33,514 nt of DNA from UBA1259 sp964453915. Lineage in GTDB: Bacteria > Bacillota > Clostridia > Christensenellales > Borkfalkiaceae. Positions 1-6,720 of the stretch are shown piece after piece. The DNA lies in NCBI GenBank assembly GCA_964453915.1, contig CAYVPW010000011.1, positions 1-33,514 on the forward strand, written 5' to 3'. The notes below the pieces were generated by a model. It did not search any database and was not told where the DNA came from. It was given only the letters and a program-made list of their open reading frames with translations. The translations under genes were made by a program, and so were the position numbers. Numbering within the stretch: position 1 is the stretch's first letter; each line of letters opens with the position of its first letter.

Positions 1-99
1 TTTGCCGGAATTGAAACTGTATATAACCAAAATAAATATAGGTATATAAATAAATGCGAGAACTAAATATAAAAACAAATGAGTTAAAACTTTTTTCAT
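1..99 (-). CDS. potC: PotC-like polyamine ABC transporter permease, N-terminal fragment (runs off the left edge)
   Basis: Only the first 33 codons lie in the window. They begin at an ATG whose A overlaps the last base of the potB stop codon (TAATG), a typical translational coupling. The peptide begins MKKVLTHLFLYLVLAFIYIP, a short basic start and then a long hydrophobic segment ending in VIYSFNSGK. This is how the second inner-membrane permease of spermidine/putrescine importers usually begins: the first membrane helix and the start of the periplasmic-side loop. By its position after PotA and PotB it should be PotC, which pairs with PotB to form the channel. The body with the EAA loop is outside the window, so the assignment rests on the N-terminus and gene order. 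Confidence 0.8.
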   Translation of the reverse strand, partial: MKKVLTHLFLYLVLAFIYIPIFILVIYSFNSGK

Positions 100-941
100 T
101 ATAAGTTAGTCCCCCTCACGTTTTCCGCCTTAAATCCGCCGGTTAAAAGCATTGTTAAAAACATTATCACAAGCATTACCAAAGAAATGGTAGCACCGCC
201 GTTAACGTTAGCCATAGTTCCGTTTTCGCCCAAAAAGCACCAAGCAATAAGTTTACCTATCACGGTAAAGCCTGTGCTTCCGCTAAACGTATCCGTAATC
301 ACGTAGCAACTCATAACGGGCAAAAACACCATCATTGCGCCGCTTATTATTCCGGAAAAAGAAAGCGGTAAGGTTATTTTCATAAATACCTTTACTCTGT
401 TTGCACCAAGGTCTAGCGCCGCTTCTTCTAAACTTTTATCCATCTTTATTAAAGTGGAATATATGGGCAAAATCATAAACGGCAAAAAGTCGTATACAAG
501 CCCTATAATACTTGCACCTGAACCTAAACCTATACCTATAAGCCCCAAAAGTTCTTTCATTGCCATTGCCCTTAAAACAAAGTTTATCCACATGGGCATT
601 GTAAAGAGCAACAAAAATACAAGTGCCACTTTTTGATTCATTTTAGAAAGAATATACGCCGTAGGATATGCAATTACCAAACAAATAAGCGTGACTAAAA
701 GGCTTATTACGATATTTATAAGCAAGGTGCTTATTTTTGTTTTGTCCGTAAAGAATTCCACAAAGTTATAAAACGTAAACGCACCGCTTGCATCGGTAAA
801 CGCATAATAAATTATAACGAAAAGCGGAAGCACCACGAACATTGCCAAAAACAATCCGTACGGAATACATAATTGCTTTCTAGAAAAGGCGAAAGAAAAC
901 TTTTTATTCTTTCCTTTTACAACGCTCGTTTCCTTACTCAT
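99..941 (-). CDS. potB: PotB-like spermidine/putrescine ABC transporter permease
   Basis: This is a 280-residue integral membrane protein of the binding-protein-dependent transport permease family. A basic cytoplasmic N-terminus (about residues 1-25) is followed by roughly six hydrophobic segments. The cytoplasmic EAA loop that docks on the ATPase is clear near residues 172-190 (EEAALDLGANRVKVFMKITL). Its length matches PotB (about 275-285 aa). The start ATG overlaps the potA stop by four bases, and its stop overlaps the potC start, so the three genes form one translationally coupled operon. Polyamine import is the best call from the PotA-PotB-PotC order and the XRE-cupin regulator upstream. 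The substrate-binding protein (PotD) is not in the window, so another cationic substrate cannot be excluded. Confidence 0.88.
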   Translation of the reverse strand: MSKETSVVKGKNKKFSFAFSRKQLCIPYGLFLAMFVVLPLFVIIYYAFTDASGAFTFYNFVEFFTDKTKISTLLINIVISLLVTLICLVIAYPTAYILSKMNQKVALVFLLLFTMPMWINFVLRAMAMKELLGLIGIGLGSGASIIGLVYDFLPFMILPIYSTLIKMDKSLEEAALDLGANRVKVFMKITLPLSFSGIISGAMMVFLPVMSCYVITDTFSGSTGFTVIGKLIAWCFLGENGTMANVNGGATISLVMLVIMFLTMLLTGGFKAENVRGTNL

Positions 942-2440
942 CTTTTAATCTCCTGCTTTAAAGAAAGTTTTATCTTATCTTTGGGTATTATCACGCCAAC
1001 TCTGTCGTTAACGTTCCAAGTATCTTCTGTATCAAAAACAAAGTCTTCTTCGTTTTCGTCCGTGCGGACTATAAGTTGATAGTGGTCGCCTTTATATATC
1101 ATAGAAACGATATTGCCTTCCGCACCGCCTTCTTCCGCATTATCGGTGATTTTAATATCTTTTAGTCCCACTTCAACGTTAACGTCTACGTCCGTTAAGT
1201 CTATTCTTTCACCCTCTAAGGTAATTAAATAACCTTCTTCGTCTAAGAAAGAGCCTTTATACAGTTGAGTGACGTCACATTCAAACTCTCCGTCTCCAAA
1301 GCAAACGGTATTCTTTTTGGTGATATATCCGTCATACTTGTTTGCGCAAAACTCTTTTGCCATAATATGAATATCTTGCGGACTTATTTTTAAGCTTACC
1401 GTTTCGCCGACTTTTCTTTCTATCGTATCTTGAATTACAATTTCGGTTTTGCCGACTTTCATAACCATTTCGTAGTGAACGCCCTTAAACGTAGAGTTGA
1501 TAATTTTACCGTCTACTTGTCCTTCGCCGGCATCTAGCAAAACAACGTCTTCCGGACGAACTACGACGTCTACCTTTTCGTTCTTTTCAAAATCGTCTAC
1601 ACAATCAAAAACGTACCCGATAAACTTTACCTTTTTATCGCCCGTCAACGTTCCGCTAAAAATATTGCTTTCTCCTATAAAGTCCGCCACAAAAGCGTTT
1701 TTAGGCTCGTTATAAATATCGGTTGGCGTTCCTATCTGTTGTATTTCGCCGTCTTTCATAACCACAATCGTGTCGCTCATAGTAAGCGCTTCTTCTTGGT
1801 CGTGCGTCACATAAATAAAAGTAATGCCTAGTTTTTTGTGCATTTCTTTTAATTCTAACTGCATTTCCTTTCTCATTTTAAGGTCTAGCGCACCCAAAGG
1901 CTCGTCTAAAAGCAATATTTCAGGCTCGTTTATTATTGCCCTTGCAATGGCAACACGTTGTTGTTGCCCGCCGGAAAGAGTAGAAACGCTTCTCTTTTCA
2001 AACCCTTCCAGATCAACCATCTTTAATACTTTTTCTACCTTTTTAGCTATTTCCCACTTTTTGTATTTTTCAATTTTTTCTACCGTTTCTCCGGTATCTT
2101 TTTTATACGTGACCTTAACTTTTTTCATTTTTATTCCAAATGCAACGTTATCGTACACGTTTAAATGCGGAAAAAGTGCGTAGCGCTGAAAAACCGTGTT
2201 TATGGGGCGCTTGTTTGGGGGCAAATCGCTTATGTCTTTTCCGTTTAATAAAATTTTACCTTCCGTGGGTTTGTCAAAGCCGGCAATCATTCTAAGCGTA
2301 GTGGTCTTTCCGCAACCGGAAGGTCCTAAAAAGGTGATAAATTCCCCTTTTCTTACGTAAAAGTTAAGGTTGTCAACAACAACCACGCCGTCTTCAAATT
2401 GTCTTTTTACGTTTTGTAATTCTATAATCTTGTTGCTCAT
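938..2440 (-). CDS. potA: PotA-like ABC transporter ATPase with tandem C-terminal TOBE-like regions
   Basis: This 500-residue nucleotide-binding subunit energises PotBC. Visible motifs are Walker A GPSGCGKTT (39-47), Q-loop Gln85, signature LSGGQQQR (155-162), Walker B ending in Asp179-Glu180, and H-loop His213. The RecA/helical core differs from E. coli PotA by about 18 extra charged residues near 107-128, before the signature. PotA proteins are usually about 350-380 aa. Here the C-terminus appears to hold two consecutive TOBE-like units. The first has VVRPEDV near 293-299 and FKGVHYEMV near 318-326. A second at about 375-495 has VGLKDIKI and YKGDHYQLIV in the same order. The start ATG follows AGAGGAAAAG. 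The gene lies 32 bases behind the XRE-cupin regulator and overlaps potB by four bases. Substrate specificity is inferred from the operon. Confidence 0.9.
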   Translation of the reverse strand: MSNKIIELQNVKRQFEDGVVVVDNLNFYVRKGEFITFLGPSGCGKTTTLRMIAGFDKPTEGKILLNGKDISDLPPNKRPINTVFQRYALFPHLNVYDNVAFGIKMKKVKVTYKKDTGETVEKIEKYKKWEIAKKVEKVLKMVDLEGFEKRSVSTLSGGQQQRVAIARAIINEPEILLLDEPLGALDLKMRKEMQLELKEMHKKLGITFIYVTHDQEEALTMSDTIVVMKDGEIQQIGTPTDIYNEPKNAFVADFIGESNIFSGTLTGDKKVKFIGYVFDCVDDFEKNEKVDVVVRPEDVVLLDAGEGQVDGKIINSTFKGVHYEMVMKVGKTEIVIQDTIERKVGETVSLKISPQDIHIMAKEFCANKYDGYITKKNTVCFGDGEFECDVTQLYKGSFLDEEGYLITLEGERIDLTDVDVNVEVGLKDIKITDNAEEGGAEGNIVSMIYKGDHYQLIVRTDENEEDFVFDTEDTWNVNDRVGVIIPKDKIKLSLKQEIKR

Positions 2441-2472
2441 TTTTCTTTTCCTCTTTATAGGTGATTATATAA

Positions 2473-3009
2473 TTAAAAGGACGGTGGAGAAGAAACCCAC
2501 AAAAATTCTGCGTCCGTTTTGCCTTTGTTTTGTATTTGGTGTACTTTATCCGAAGTAAAATAAAAACTTTCGCCTTTTTTTACTTTTATCCGTTTTTTAC
2601 CCAAAGAAATTTGTATTTCCCCTTTTATAACGTACCCGAACTCTTCGCCTTCGTGCGGAAAATCTTCGTCCATACTTTTGCCCGCTTTAAGGTTAACTTT
2701 TACGGGTTCCATAGCATTTTTTTGAGCGTTTGGAACAAGCCAGTTAAGTTCGTAGTCTTCGGTAATCTTTTCTATAAAGTCAGCCTTGGTAAAACAAACC
2801 TTTTCTTCGCTTTCTATATCCGAAAAAAACTCTTTCAGGTTTGTTCCCAGCGCCGAAAGTATATCTATAAGCGTTGCTATAGAGGGGCTTGTTAAATCGT
2901 TTTCTAACTGAGATATATAGCCCTTTGTAAGTTCGCACCTGTCGGCAAGCTCTTCCTGCGTAAGTTCACACGCAAGCCTTAAATCTTTAATTTTTTCTCC
3001 TAATACCAT
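2473..3009 (-). CDS. XRE-family transcriptional regulator with C-terminal cupin sensor
   Basis: The protein has 178 residues. An N-terminal helix-turn-helix (about 8-62; LTQEELADRCELTKGYISQLE) is followed by a linker and a C-terminal cupin_2 barrel (about 105-175; HEGEEFGYVIKGEIQISLG, then KKGESFYFTSDKVHQIQN). This is the architecture of PuuR-like regulators that commonly sit in front of potABCD operons. The cupin is expected to sense a small ligand, plausibly a polyamine, and modulate DNA binding. The gene is first in the operon, 32 bases ahead of potA, and is read from the perfect sigma-A promoter at 3088-3116. Repeated AAGTTTA half-sites between that promoter and the start codon suggest that it represses its own operon. 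The ribosome-binding site is weak (GGAAG). Confidence 0.87.
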   Translation of the reverse strand: MVLGEKIKDLRLACELTQEELADRCELTKGYISQLENDLTSPSIATLIDILSALGTNLKEFFSDIESEEKVCFTKADFIEKITEDYELNWLVPNAQKNAMEPVKVNLKAGKSMDEDFPHEGEEFGYVIKGEIQISLGKKRIKVKKGESFYFTSDKVHQIQNKGKTDAEFLWVSSPPSF

Positions 3010-3030
3010 AAAACACTTCCGTTTGTATTA

Positions 3031-3073
3031 AAGTTTAGGTAAATTTAACCAAAAGTTTAATAAATCTAAACTT
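3031..3073. promoter_or_regulatory. Candidate operator: repeated AAGTTTA half-sites in the XRE-pot leader
   Basis: The heptamer AAGTTTA occurs at 3031-3037 and 3053-3059, and inverted at 3067-3073. The pair 3053-3073 forms AAGTTTA-N7-TAAACTT, and the outer pair 3031-3038/3066-3073 is a perfect 8-base inverted repeat. A near-palindrome GGTAAATTTAACC (3038-3050) lies between them. All lie just downstream of the predicted transcription start, where a repressor would block elongation or initiation. Binding by the XRE-cupin protein is an inference. Confidence 0.5.
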
Positions 3074-3087
3074 AAATAACGGAAAAC

Positions 3088-3116
3088 ATTATAAAAAAAT
3101 ACGGTATATATGTCAA
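3088..3116 (-). promoter_or_regulatory. Sigma-A promoter of the XRE-pot operon
   Basis: The minus strand reads TTGACA (3111-3116), a 17-base spacer and TATAAT (3088-3093), a perfect consensus. Transcription should start near 3081, giving a leader of about 70 bases before the XRE start codon. Confidence 0.9.
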
Positions 3117-3230
3117 TCGATTTATATATGTTTTTAAAAATTTTGTCGATTTTTTTATACTCATAAAAAACTTCGTTTTATCCGTATAAAATTTGCCTAT
3201 CATTTATAGATCAATCCCCTTTAACCGATA

Positions 3231-3266
3231 AAAAAAGTCGCAGAGTTTATTCTCTACGACTTTTTT
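3231..3266. terminator. Intrinsic terminator (bidirectional) after the gene remnant
   Basis: The stem GTCGcAGAG / CTCTaCGAC (one mismatch) has a TTTATT loop and is flanked by six A and six T, so it can act in either direction. On the minus strand it follows the remnant ending at 3319. The rest of 3010-3318 holds the pot promoter and operator and AT-rich sequence with no gene. Confidence 0.8.
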
Positions 3267-3318
3267 AAGTTTTAATTCTATATTTAACCTAAACAAGTTT
3301 AAGTTATAAACCTGTGTT

Positions 3319-3702
3319 TTAAGCAAAAACTATACTCAAAGAACCGGTAATATTTTCGTTTGCGGTGATTTTTATATAATATTTACCTGCGGTTAAACTT
3401 TCAAAATATCCGGAACCGTTTATCACGGAATCGTTTGTAATTTCGTTGCCGGCTACACTCTCCACCCCGATAGTTAGCGTAGCACTGCCGCTTACCGTAA
3501 AGTCAACTTGTACGTCGCTGCTATCGATAGAACCAAGCATATCAGAAGTAATTTCAATCGCAAACCATTTAGTTTCGCCTGCAACTAAACCTACGTTTTC
3601 TAACACGAATTTGTTTTCACTTGTTTTATACGGTACAGTTGCAATAACTTGACTGTCACTTGGAAGTTCTATAGTTGCAGTTCCATAACTAATTGTCCAA
3701 AC
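3319..3702 (-). pseudogene. Remnant of a secreted/surface-type beta-sandwich protein (C-terminal part only)
   Basis: An open frame of 127 codons runs from just after an in-frame stop (3703-3705) to the stop at 3319-3321. It has no ATG at its head. The first usable start is a GTG at 3606, with no Shine-Dalgarno, and the frame clearly carries protein-like sequence upstream of it (WTISYGTATIELPSDSQVIA). The product is rich in Thr, Ser, Val and Ile with alternating hydrophobic residues. It ends in YFESLTAGKYYIKITANENI, resembling the last strands of a bacterial pre-peptidase or carbohydrate-binding beta-sandwich. No signal peptide, promoter or ribosome-binding site is visible, and it is boxed between two terminators. 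I read it as the 3' end of a larger decayed gene, but a short expressed protein from the GTG is not excluded. The exact family is not recognised. Confidence 0.55.
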
Positions 3703-3793
3703 TTAATTCGTTTAGATTTTTTCTAGTTGTTTTTTGCATAAATTACTTTATGATTTTTTATTCGCTTATATGTTTTTTTGGTACGCAACGCAC

Positions 3794-3826
3794 AAAAAAT
3801 CCGCACCCGATAGGTGCGGATTTTTA
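3794..3826. terminator. Intrinsic terminator hairpin
   Basis: A perfect stem CCGCACC / GGTGCGG (3801-3807 / 3813-3819) with a 5-base loop is extended by flanking A and T runs on both sides. It separates the tmRNA side from the gene remnant and can work in both directions. Confidence 0.8.
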
Positions 3827-3864
3827 ACTTAAAAAAACAAACTCTTATTTGAATTTAAAAACTT

Positions 3865-4012
3865 AGCACCGCCTTTATTGTGCAATTTGCTTAAAGTAAA
3901 CTACAAAGCAAATAGTGGTGCTTCTGCGTGTTGGTGAGCTTTGGCGTGTGGAATACGTGCCGATGGCACCAAGCATTATGAGGTTTTCCCGAAAATATTT
4001 TGCATTGCAAAA
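3865..4012. other. Non-coding stretch with nested inverted repeats, function unknown
   Basis: No gene is visible between the terminator at 3794-3826 and the tmRNA terminator. The stretch holds AGCACC (3865-3870) pairing with GGTGCT (3917-3922), and inside it ATTTGCTT (3885-3892) with AAGCAAAT (3906-3913). Further on are TTGGTG (3931-3936) with CACCAA (3967-3972), enclosing the small hairpin GTGCC-GAT-GGCAC (3957-3969). Last is the palindrome TTTTGCA-T-TGCAAAA (3998-4012). It could be a structured RNA or a worn repeat; I do not recognise a family. Confidence 0.4.
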
Positions 4013-4020
4013 GATTTTTT

Positions 4021-4084
4021 AAAAAAAGAGAAGACTGCTGTCTGTCGTGCCATTTGCGATAGCAAACGGCTGACGTAAAGCAGT
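4021..4084 (-). terminator. Terminator of the tmRNA gene
   Basis: Directly after the tmRNA 3' end the minus strand forms an outer stem ACTGCT/AGCAGT (4034-4039 / 4079-4084). Inside it is an 8-bp stem CCGTTTGC/GCAAATGG with a 4-base loop (4050-4069). CTTCTC and seven T (4021-4027) follow, as expected for an intrinsic terminator. Confidence 0.65.
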
Positions 4085-4093
4085 GCTTCGACG

Positions 4094-4448
4094 TGGTGGA
4101 GATGCGGAGAGTTGCACTCCGGTCTTGAACGAAAGACGTAAAAACTTCTACATGTTTATCCAACGCTTAATCTCGGATAAATTACGGCCGCCGGCAACCT
4201 TTAATCTATCCATAACCGCTTTAATCCCGCTTTCCGTACACGGTTATATACGAAAAAGCGATACCCCGTCTTACTGACGCCTTATCGGAAATCGACGGGA
4301 TATTTCCGTAAGACGTACGCTTAAATTAAGCAGCGTATGCTAATTCTTGATTGTTAGCATTTAAAATTTAATTTCCGTTTTTACGAAGCCGAGCCTTCGA
4401 CATGCTTACTTTTTAGCCTAAACGCCCAATCGAAACTATATCACCCCC
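4094..4448 (-). ncRNA. ssrA: Transfer-messenger RNA (tmRNA, SsrA)
   Basis: The minus strand begins GGGGGTGATATAGTTTCGAT, the characteristic tmRNA head. It ends with a T-arm (CGGAG-TGCAACT-CTCCG) and CATCTCCACCA. The 5' GGGGGTG pairs with the 3' CATCTCC to form the acceptor stem, with an A discriminator and an encoded CCA. The total of 355 bases is normal. The resume frame at 4358-4326 encodes ANNQELAYAA followed by TAA. This fits a degradation tag in length and alanine ends, but differs from the common ...ALAA ending. tmRNA with SmpB releases ribosomes from messages lacking a stop codon and tags the product for proteolysis. smpB and rnr (RNase R, which degrades the released message) lie upstream on the same strand. 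Only 31 bases separate it from the metA stop codon. Confidence 0.95.
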
Positions 4449-4450
4449 GT

Positions 4451-4468
4451 AAAGGCGAAATCGCCTTT
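4451..4468 (-). other. Perfect hairpin immediately 5' of tmRNA
   Basis: AAAGGCGA-AA-TCGCCTTT forms an 8-bp stem whose end lies two bases before the tmRNA 5' end. There is no T tract, so it is unlikely to be a terminator of metA. It may guide 5' processing of a metA-ssrA precursor. Confidence 0.5.
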
Positions 4469-4479
4469 AATGAGTATTG

Positions 4480-5391
4480 TTATATTTTTTCTATGTCGTA
4501 AGGTGTAAGTTGATATACGTAGTGATTTAACCAATTCATAAAAATCAAGTTAGCCGTAGAAGCCCAGCACATTTTTATTTCTCCGTCTTTACCGTTTACG
4601 TAATAATTTGCCGGCGGATCGATTTTTAATCCCTTATCTAAATCTCTCTTATACTCTATTTCTAAAGTATCTCTATCGTATTCTGCGTGCCCCATTATAA
4701 AGATAAATTTATTATCTTTAGAGCGGATAATCGTTGCCCCCGCTTCTTTAGAAGAAGCAAGCAAAACCAAATCTTTGCAATCTTTTATATCCTTTTCGTA
4801 TACGGTGGTATGCCTTGAATGGGGAATCATAAACCTGTCGTCCGTTCCCTTTAACAGTCTATCGTATTTTATAAGTTTTTTATGACTGTAAATACCGAAA
4901 AGTTTTTTTTCTAACGGGTGTTTTTCTATTCCGTAAAAATAATTGAGAGCCGCTTGCGCACCCCAACAAATAAACATAGTGTTAGTCACGCTTTTTTTGG
5001 CAAATTCAAATATTTGCTTTAATTCGTCCCAATACTTTACTTCTTCAAACTCTTTGTCTTCCACGGGAGCACCCGTGATAATCATTCCGTCGAACTTACG
5101 GTTTTTTACTTCTGAAAAAGGCTTATAAAACCTTTCTAAATGCTCTTGCGGCGTGTTTTTACCAACATAGGACTCCGTGCTTATAAGCGTTATGTTTACT
5201 TGAAGCGGAGAGTTAGAAAGCAATCTCATAAATTGCGTTTCCGTAACGATTTTTGTCGGCATAAGATTAAGTATTGCTATTTCAAGCGGGCGGATATCTT
5301 GAGAAACCGCCCTGCTTTCGTTCATAACAACAATATTTTCGCTTTGTAAAACCTTTACCGCAGGTATATCTTTTGGTACAACTATGGGCAT
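4480..5391 (-). CDS. metA: Homoserine O-acetyltransferase (MetA family)
   Basis: This 303-residue MetA-family enzyme acylates the hydroxyl of L-homoserine, the entry step to methionine. Catalytic residues fall at the family's usual numbers: Lys47, Cys142 in FICWGAQAAL (the acyl nucleophile), and His235 and Glu237 in GHAEYD. Position 111, in TGAPVEDKEF, is Glu. In the Bacillus cereus versus E. coli comparison, Glu111 gives acetyl-CoA specificity and Gly gives succinyl-CoA, so the product should be O-acetylhomoserine despite the common annotation as succinyltransferase. This agrees with metY, which uses O-acetylhomoserine and ends 21 bases upstream. The start ATG has AAAAGGAAG in front. No SAM riboswitch or T-box fits in the short gaps, so control must come from further upstream. 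Confidence 0.95.
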   Translation of the reverse strand: MPIVVPKDIPAVKVLQSENIVVMNESRAVSQDIRPLEIAILNLMPTKIVTETQFMRLLSNSPLQVNITLISTESYVGKNTPQEHLERFYKPFSEVKNRKFDGMIITGAPVEDKEFEEVKYWDELKQIFEFAKKSVTNTMFICWGAQAALNYFYGIEKHPLEKKLFGIYSHKKLIKYDRLLKGTDDRFMIPHSRHTTVYEKDIKDCKDLVLLASSKEAGATIIRSKDNKFIFIMGHAEYDRDTLEIEYKRDLDKGLKIDPPANYYVNGKDGEIKMCWASTANLIFMNWLNHYVYQLTPYDIEKI

Positions 5392-5412
5392 TACGCTCTT
5401 CCTTTTAGTTTA

Positions 5413-6699
5413 TTATACTTGTTCTAACGCTTGTGCTATATCGTCTATTAAATCCTGTGCGTTTTCTATACCGCAAGAATATCTGATAAGCGTGGGCGAA
5501 ATTCCCGCCGCAGTCAACTGTTCGTCCGTCATTTGGCGGTGAGTTGCGCTTGCGGGGTGTAAACAACAGGTTCTTGCATCTGCAACGTGCGTTTCTATTG
5601 CGGCAACTTTTAAGCTTTTCATAAACTTTTCAGCATCTTTTCTATTTCCCTTAACTCCAAAACTTACAACGCCGCAAGAACCGTTGGGCATATATTTTTG
5701 ACCTAGTTCGTAGTATTTATCACCTTTTAACCCGCAGTATCTTACCCATTCAATTTTAGGATGATTTTGCAAGAATTCCGCAACGGCTTGTCCGTTTTCG
5801 CAATGGCGTTTCATTCTCACGTGCAAACTTTCCAATCCCAAGTTAACGTAATATGCGTTTTGAGGAGATTGAATAGCTCCGAAATCTCTCATAAGTTGTG
5901 CAGTGCATTTGGTTATAAATGCGCCTTCTTTGCCAAACTTATCCGCATATACTAGTCCGTGATAACTGTCGTCCGGAGTGGTTAAGCCTGGGAATTTTTC
6001 CGCATTTGCCTTCCAGTCGAACTTTCCGCCGTCTATAATAGCGCCGCCAACGCCGGAAGCGTGCCCGTCTATGTACTTTGTAGTAGAGTGGGTAACTATA
6101 TCCGCACCCCATTCTATAGGTCTGCAATTAACGGGAGTAGCAAACGTGTTGTCTATAATAAGCGGAACGCCGTGCTTATGCGCACAGTTTGCAAACTTTT
6201 CTATATCTAAAACCGCAAGAGCGGGGTTTGCGATAGTTTCACCAAAAACCGCCTTGGTGTTCGGCTTAAAGCACTTATCCAACTCTTCTTCCGTAATATC
6301 GGGTGAAACAAACGTAAAGTCTATACCCATCTTTTTCATAGTCACGGCAAAAAGGTTAAACGTTCCGCCGTAAATTGTAGAACTTGAAATAACGTGGTCG
6401 CCACAGTTTGCAATGTTAAAGATAGCAAAAAAGTTAGCCGCTTGACCGGAAGAAGTAAGCATACCTGCAACGCCGCCTTCTAACTCTGTAAGTTTTGCCA
6501 CAACTAAATCGTTTGTAGGGTTTTGCAATCTGCTGTAAAAATAACCGCTTGCTTCCAAATCAAAAAGTTTTCCCATATCTTCACTGGTATCGTACTTAAA
6601 AGTCGTGCTTTGATAAATGGGAATTTGTCTCGGTTCACCGTTTTTTGGCGTATATCCGCCTTGAACGCATATAGTCTCTATTCTTTTTTTGTCCGCCAT
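5413..6699 (-). CDS. metY: O-acetylhomoserine sulfhydrylase (aminocarboxypropyltransferase)
   Basis: This 428-residue PLP enzyme of the Cys/Met-metabolism family makes homocysteine from O-acetylhomoserine and sulfide. The N-terminal part shows IYQSTTFKYDTSEDMGKLF and YSRLQNPTND. The PLP-lysine is Lys208 in the motif STTKYIDGH, preceded by the conserved Asp in LIIDNTFATP. The family-typical insert with FGKEGAFITK and the C-terminal RYSCGIENAQDLIDDI are present. Length (about 425-430) and the insert favour the MetY/Cys25-like branch over cystathionine gamma-synthase (about 380 aa). The start ATG follows AAGGAG. It sits between smpB (21-base gap) and metA (21-base gap) and is probably co-transcribed with both. 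Confidence 0.95.
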   Translation of the reverse strand: MADKKRIETICVQGGYTPKNGEPRQIPIYQSTTFKYDTSEDMGKLFDLEASGYFYSRLQNPTNDLVVAKLTELEGGVAGMLTSSGQAANFFAIFNIANCGDHVISSSTIYGGTFNLFAVTMKKMGIDFTFVSPDITEEELDKCFKPNTKAVFGETIANPALAVLDIEKFANCAHKHGVPLIIDNTFATPVNCRPIEWGADIVTHSTTKYIDGHASGVGGAIIDGGKFDWKANAEKFPGLTTPDDSYHGLVYADKFGKEGAFITKCTAQLMRDFGAIQSPQNAYYVNLGLESLHVRMKRHCENGQAVAEFLQNHPKIEWVRYCGLKGDKYYELGQKYMPNGSCGVVSFGVKGNRKDAEKFMKSLKVAAIETHVADARTCCLHPASATHRQMTDEQLTAAGISPTLIRYSCGIENAQDLIDDIAQALEQV

Positions 6700-6720
6700 T
6701 TTTGTTTCTCCTTTTTCGGC

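Noticed and set aside
1824..2183. 119-residue plus-strand frame inside potA
   Set aside because: Antisense shadow of the conserved ATPase motifs.
3891..4277. Open frames on both strands over 3891-4277
   Set aside because: They lie over the tmRNA gene and its terminator, lack ribosome-binding sites and look like read-through of structured RNA sequence.
6700..6720. SAM riboswitch or T-box before metY
   Set aside because: Only 21 bases separate smpB and metY, and they hold just the ribosome-binding site.
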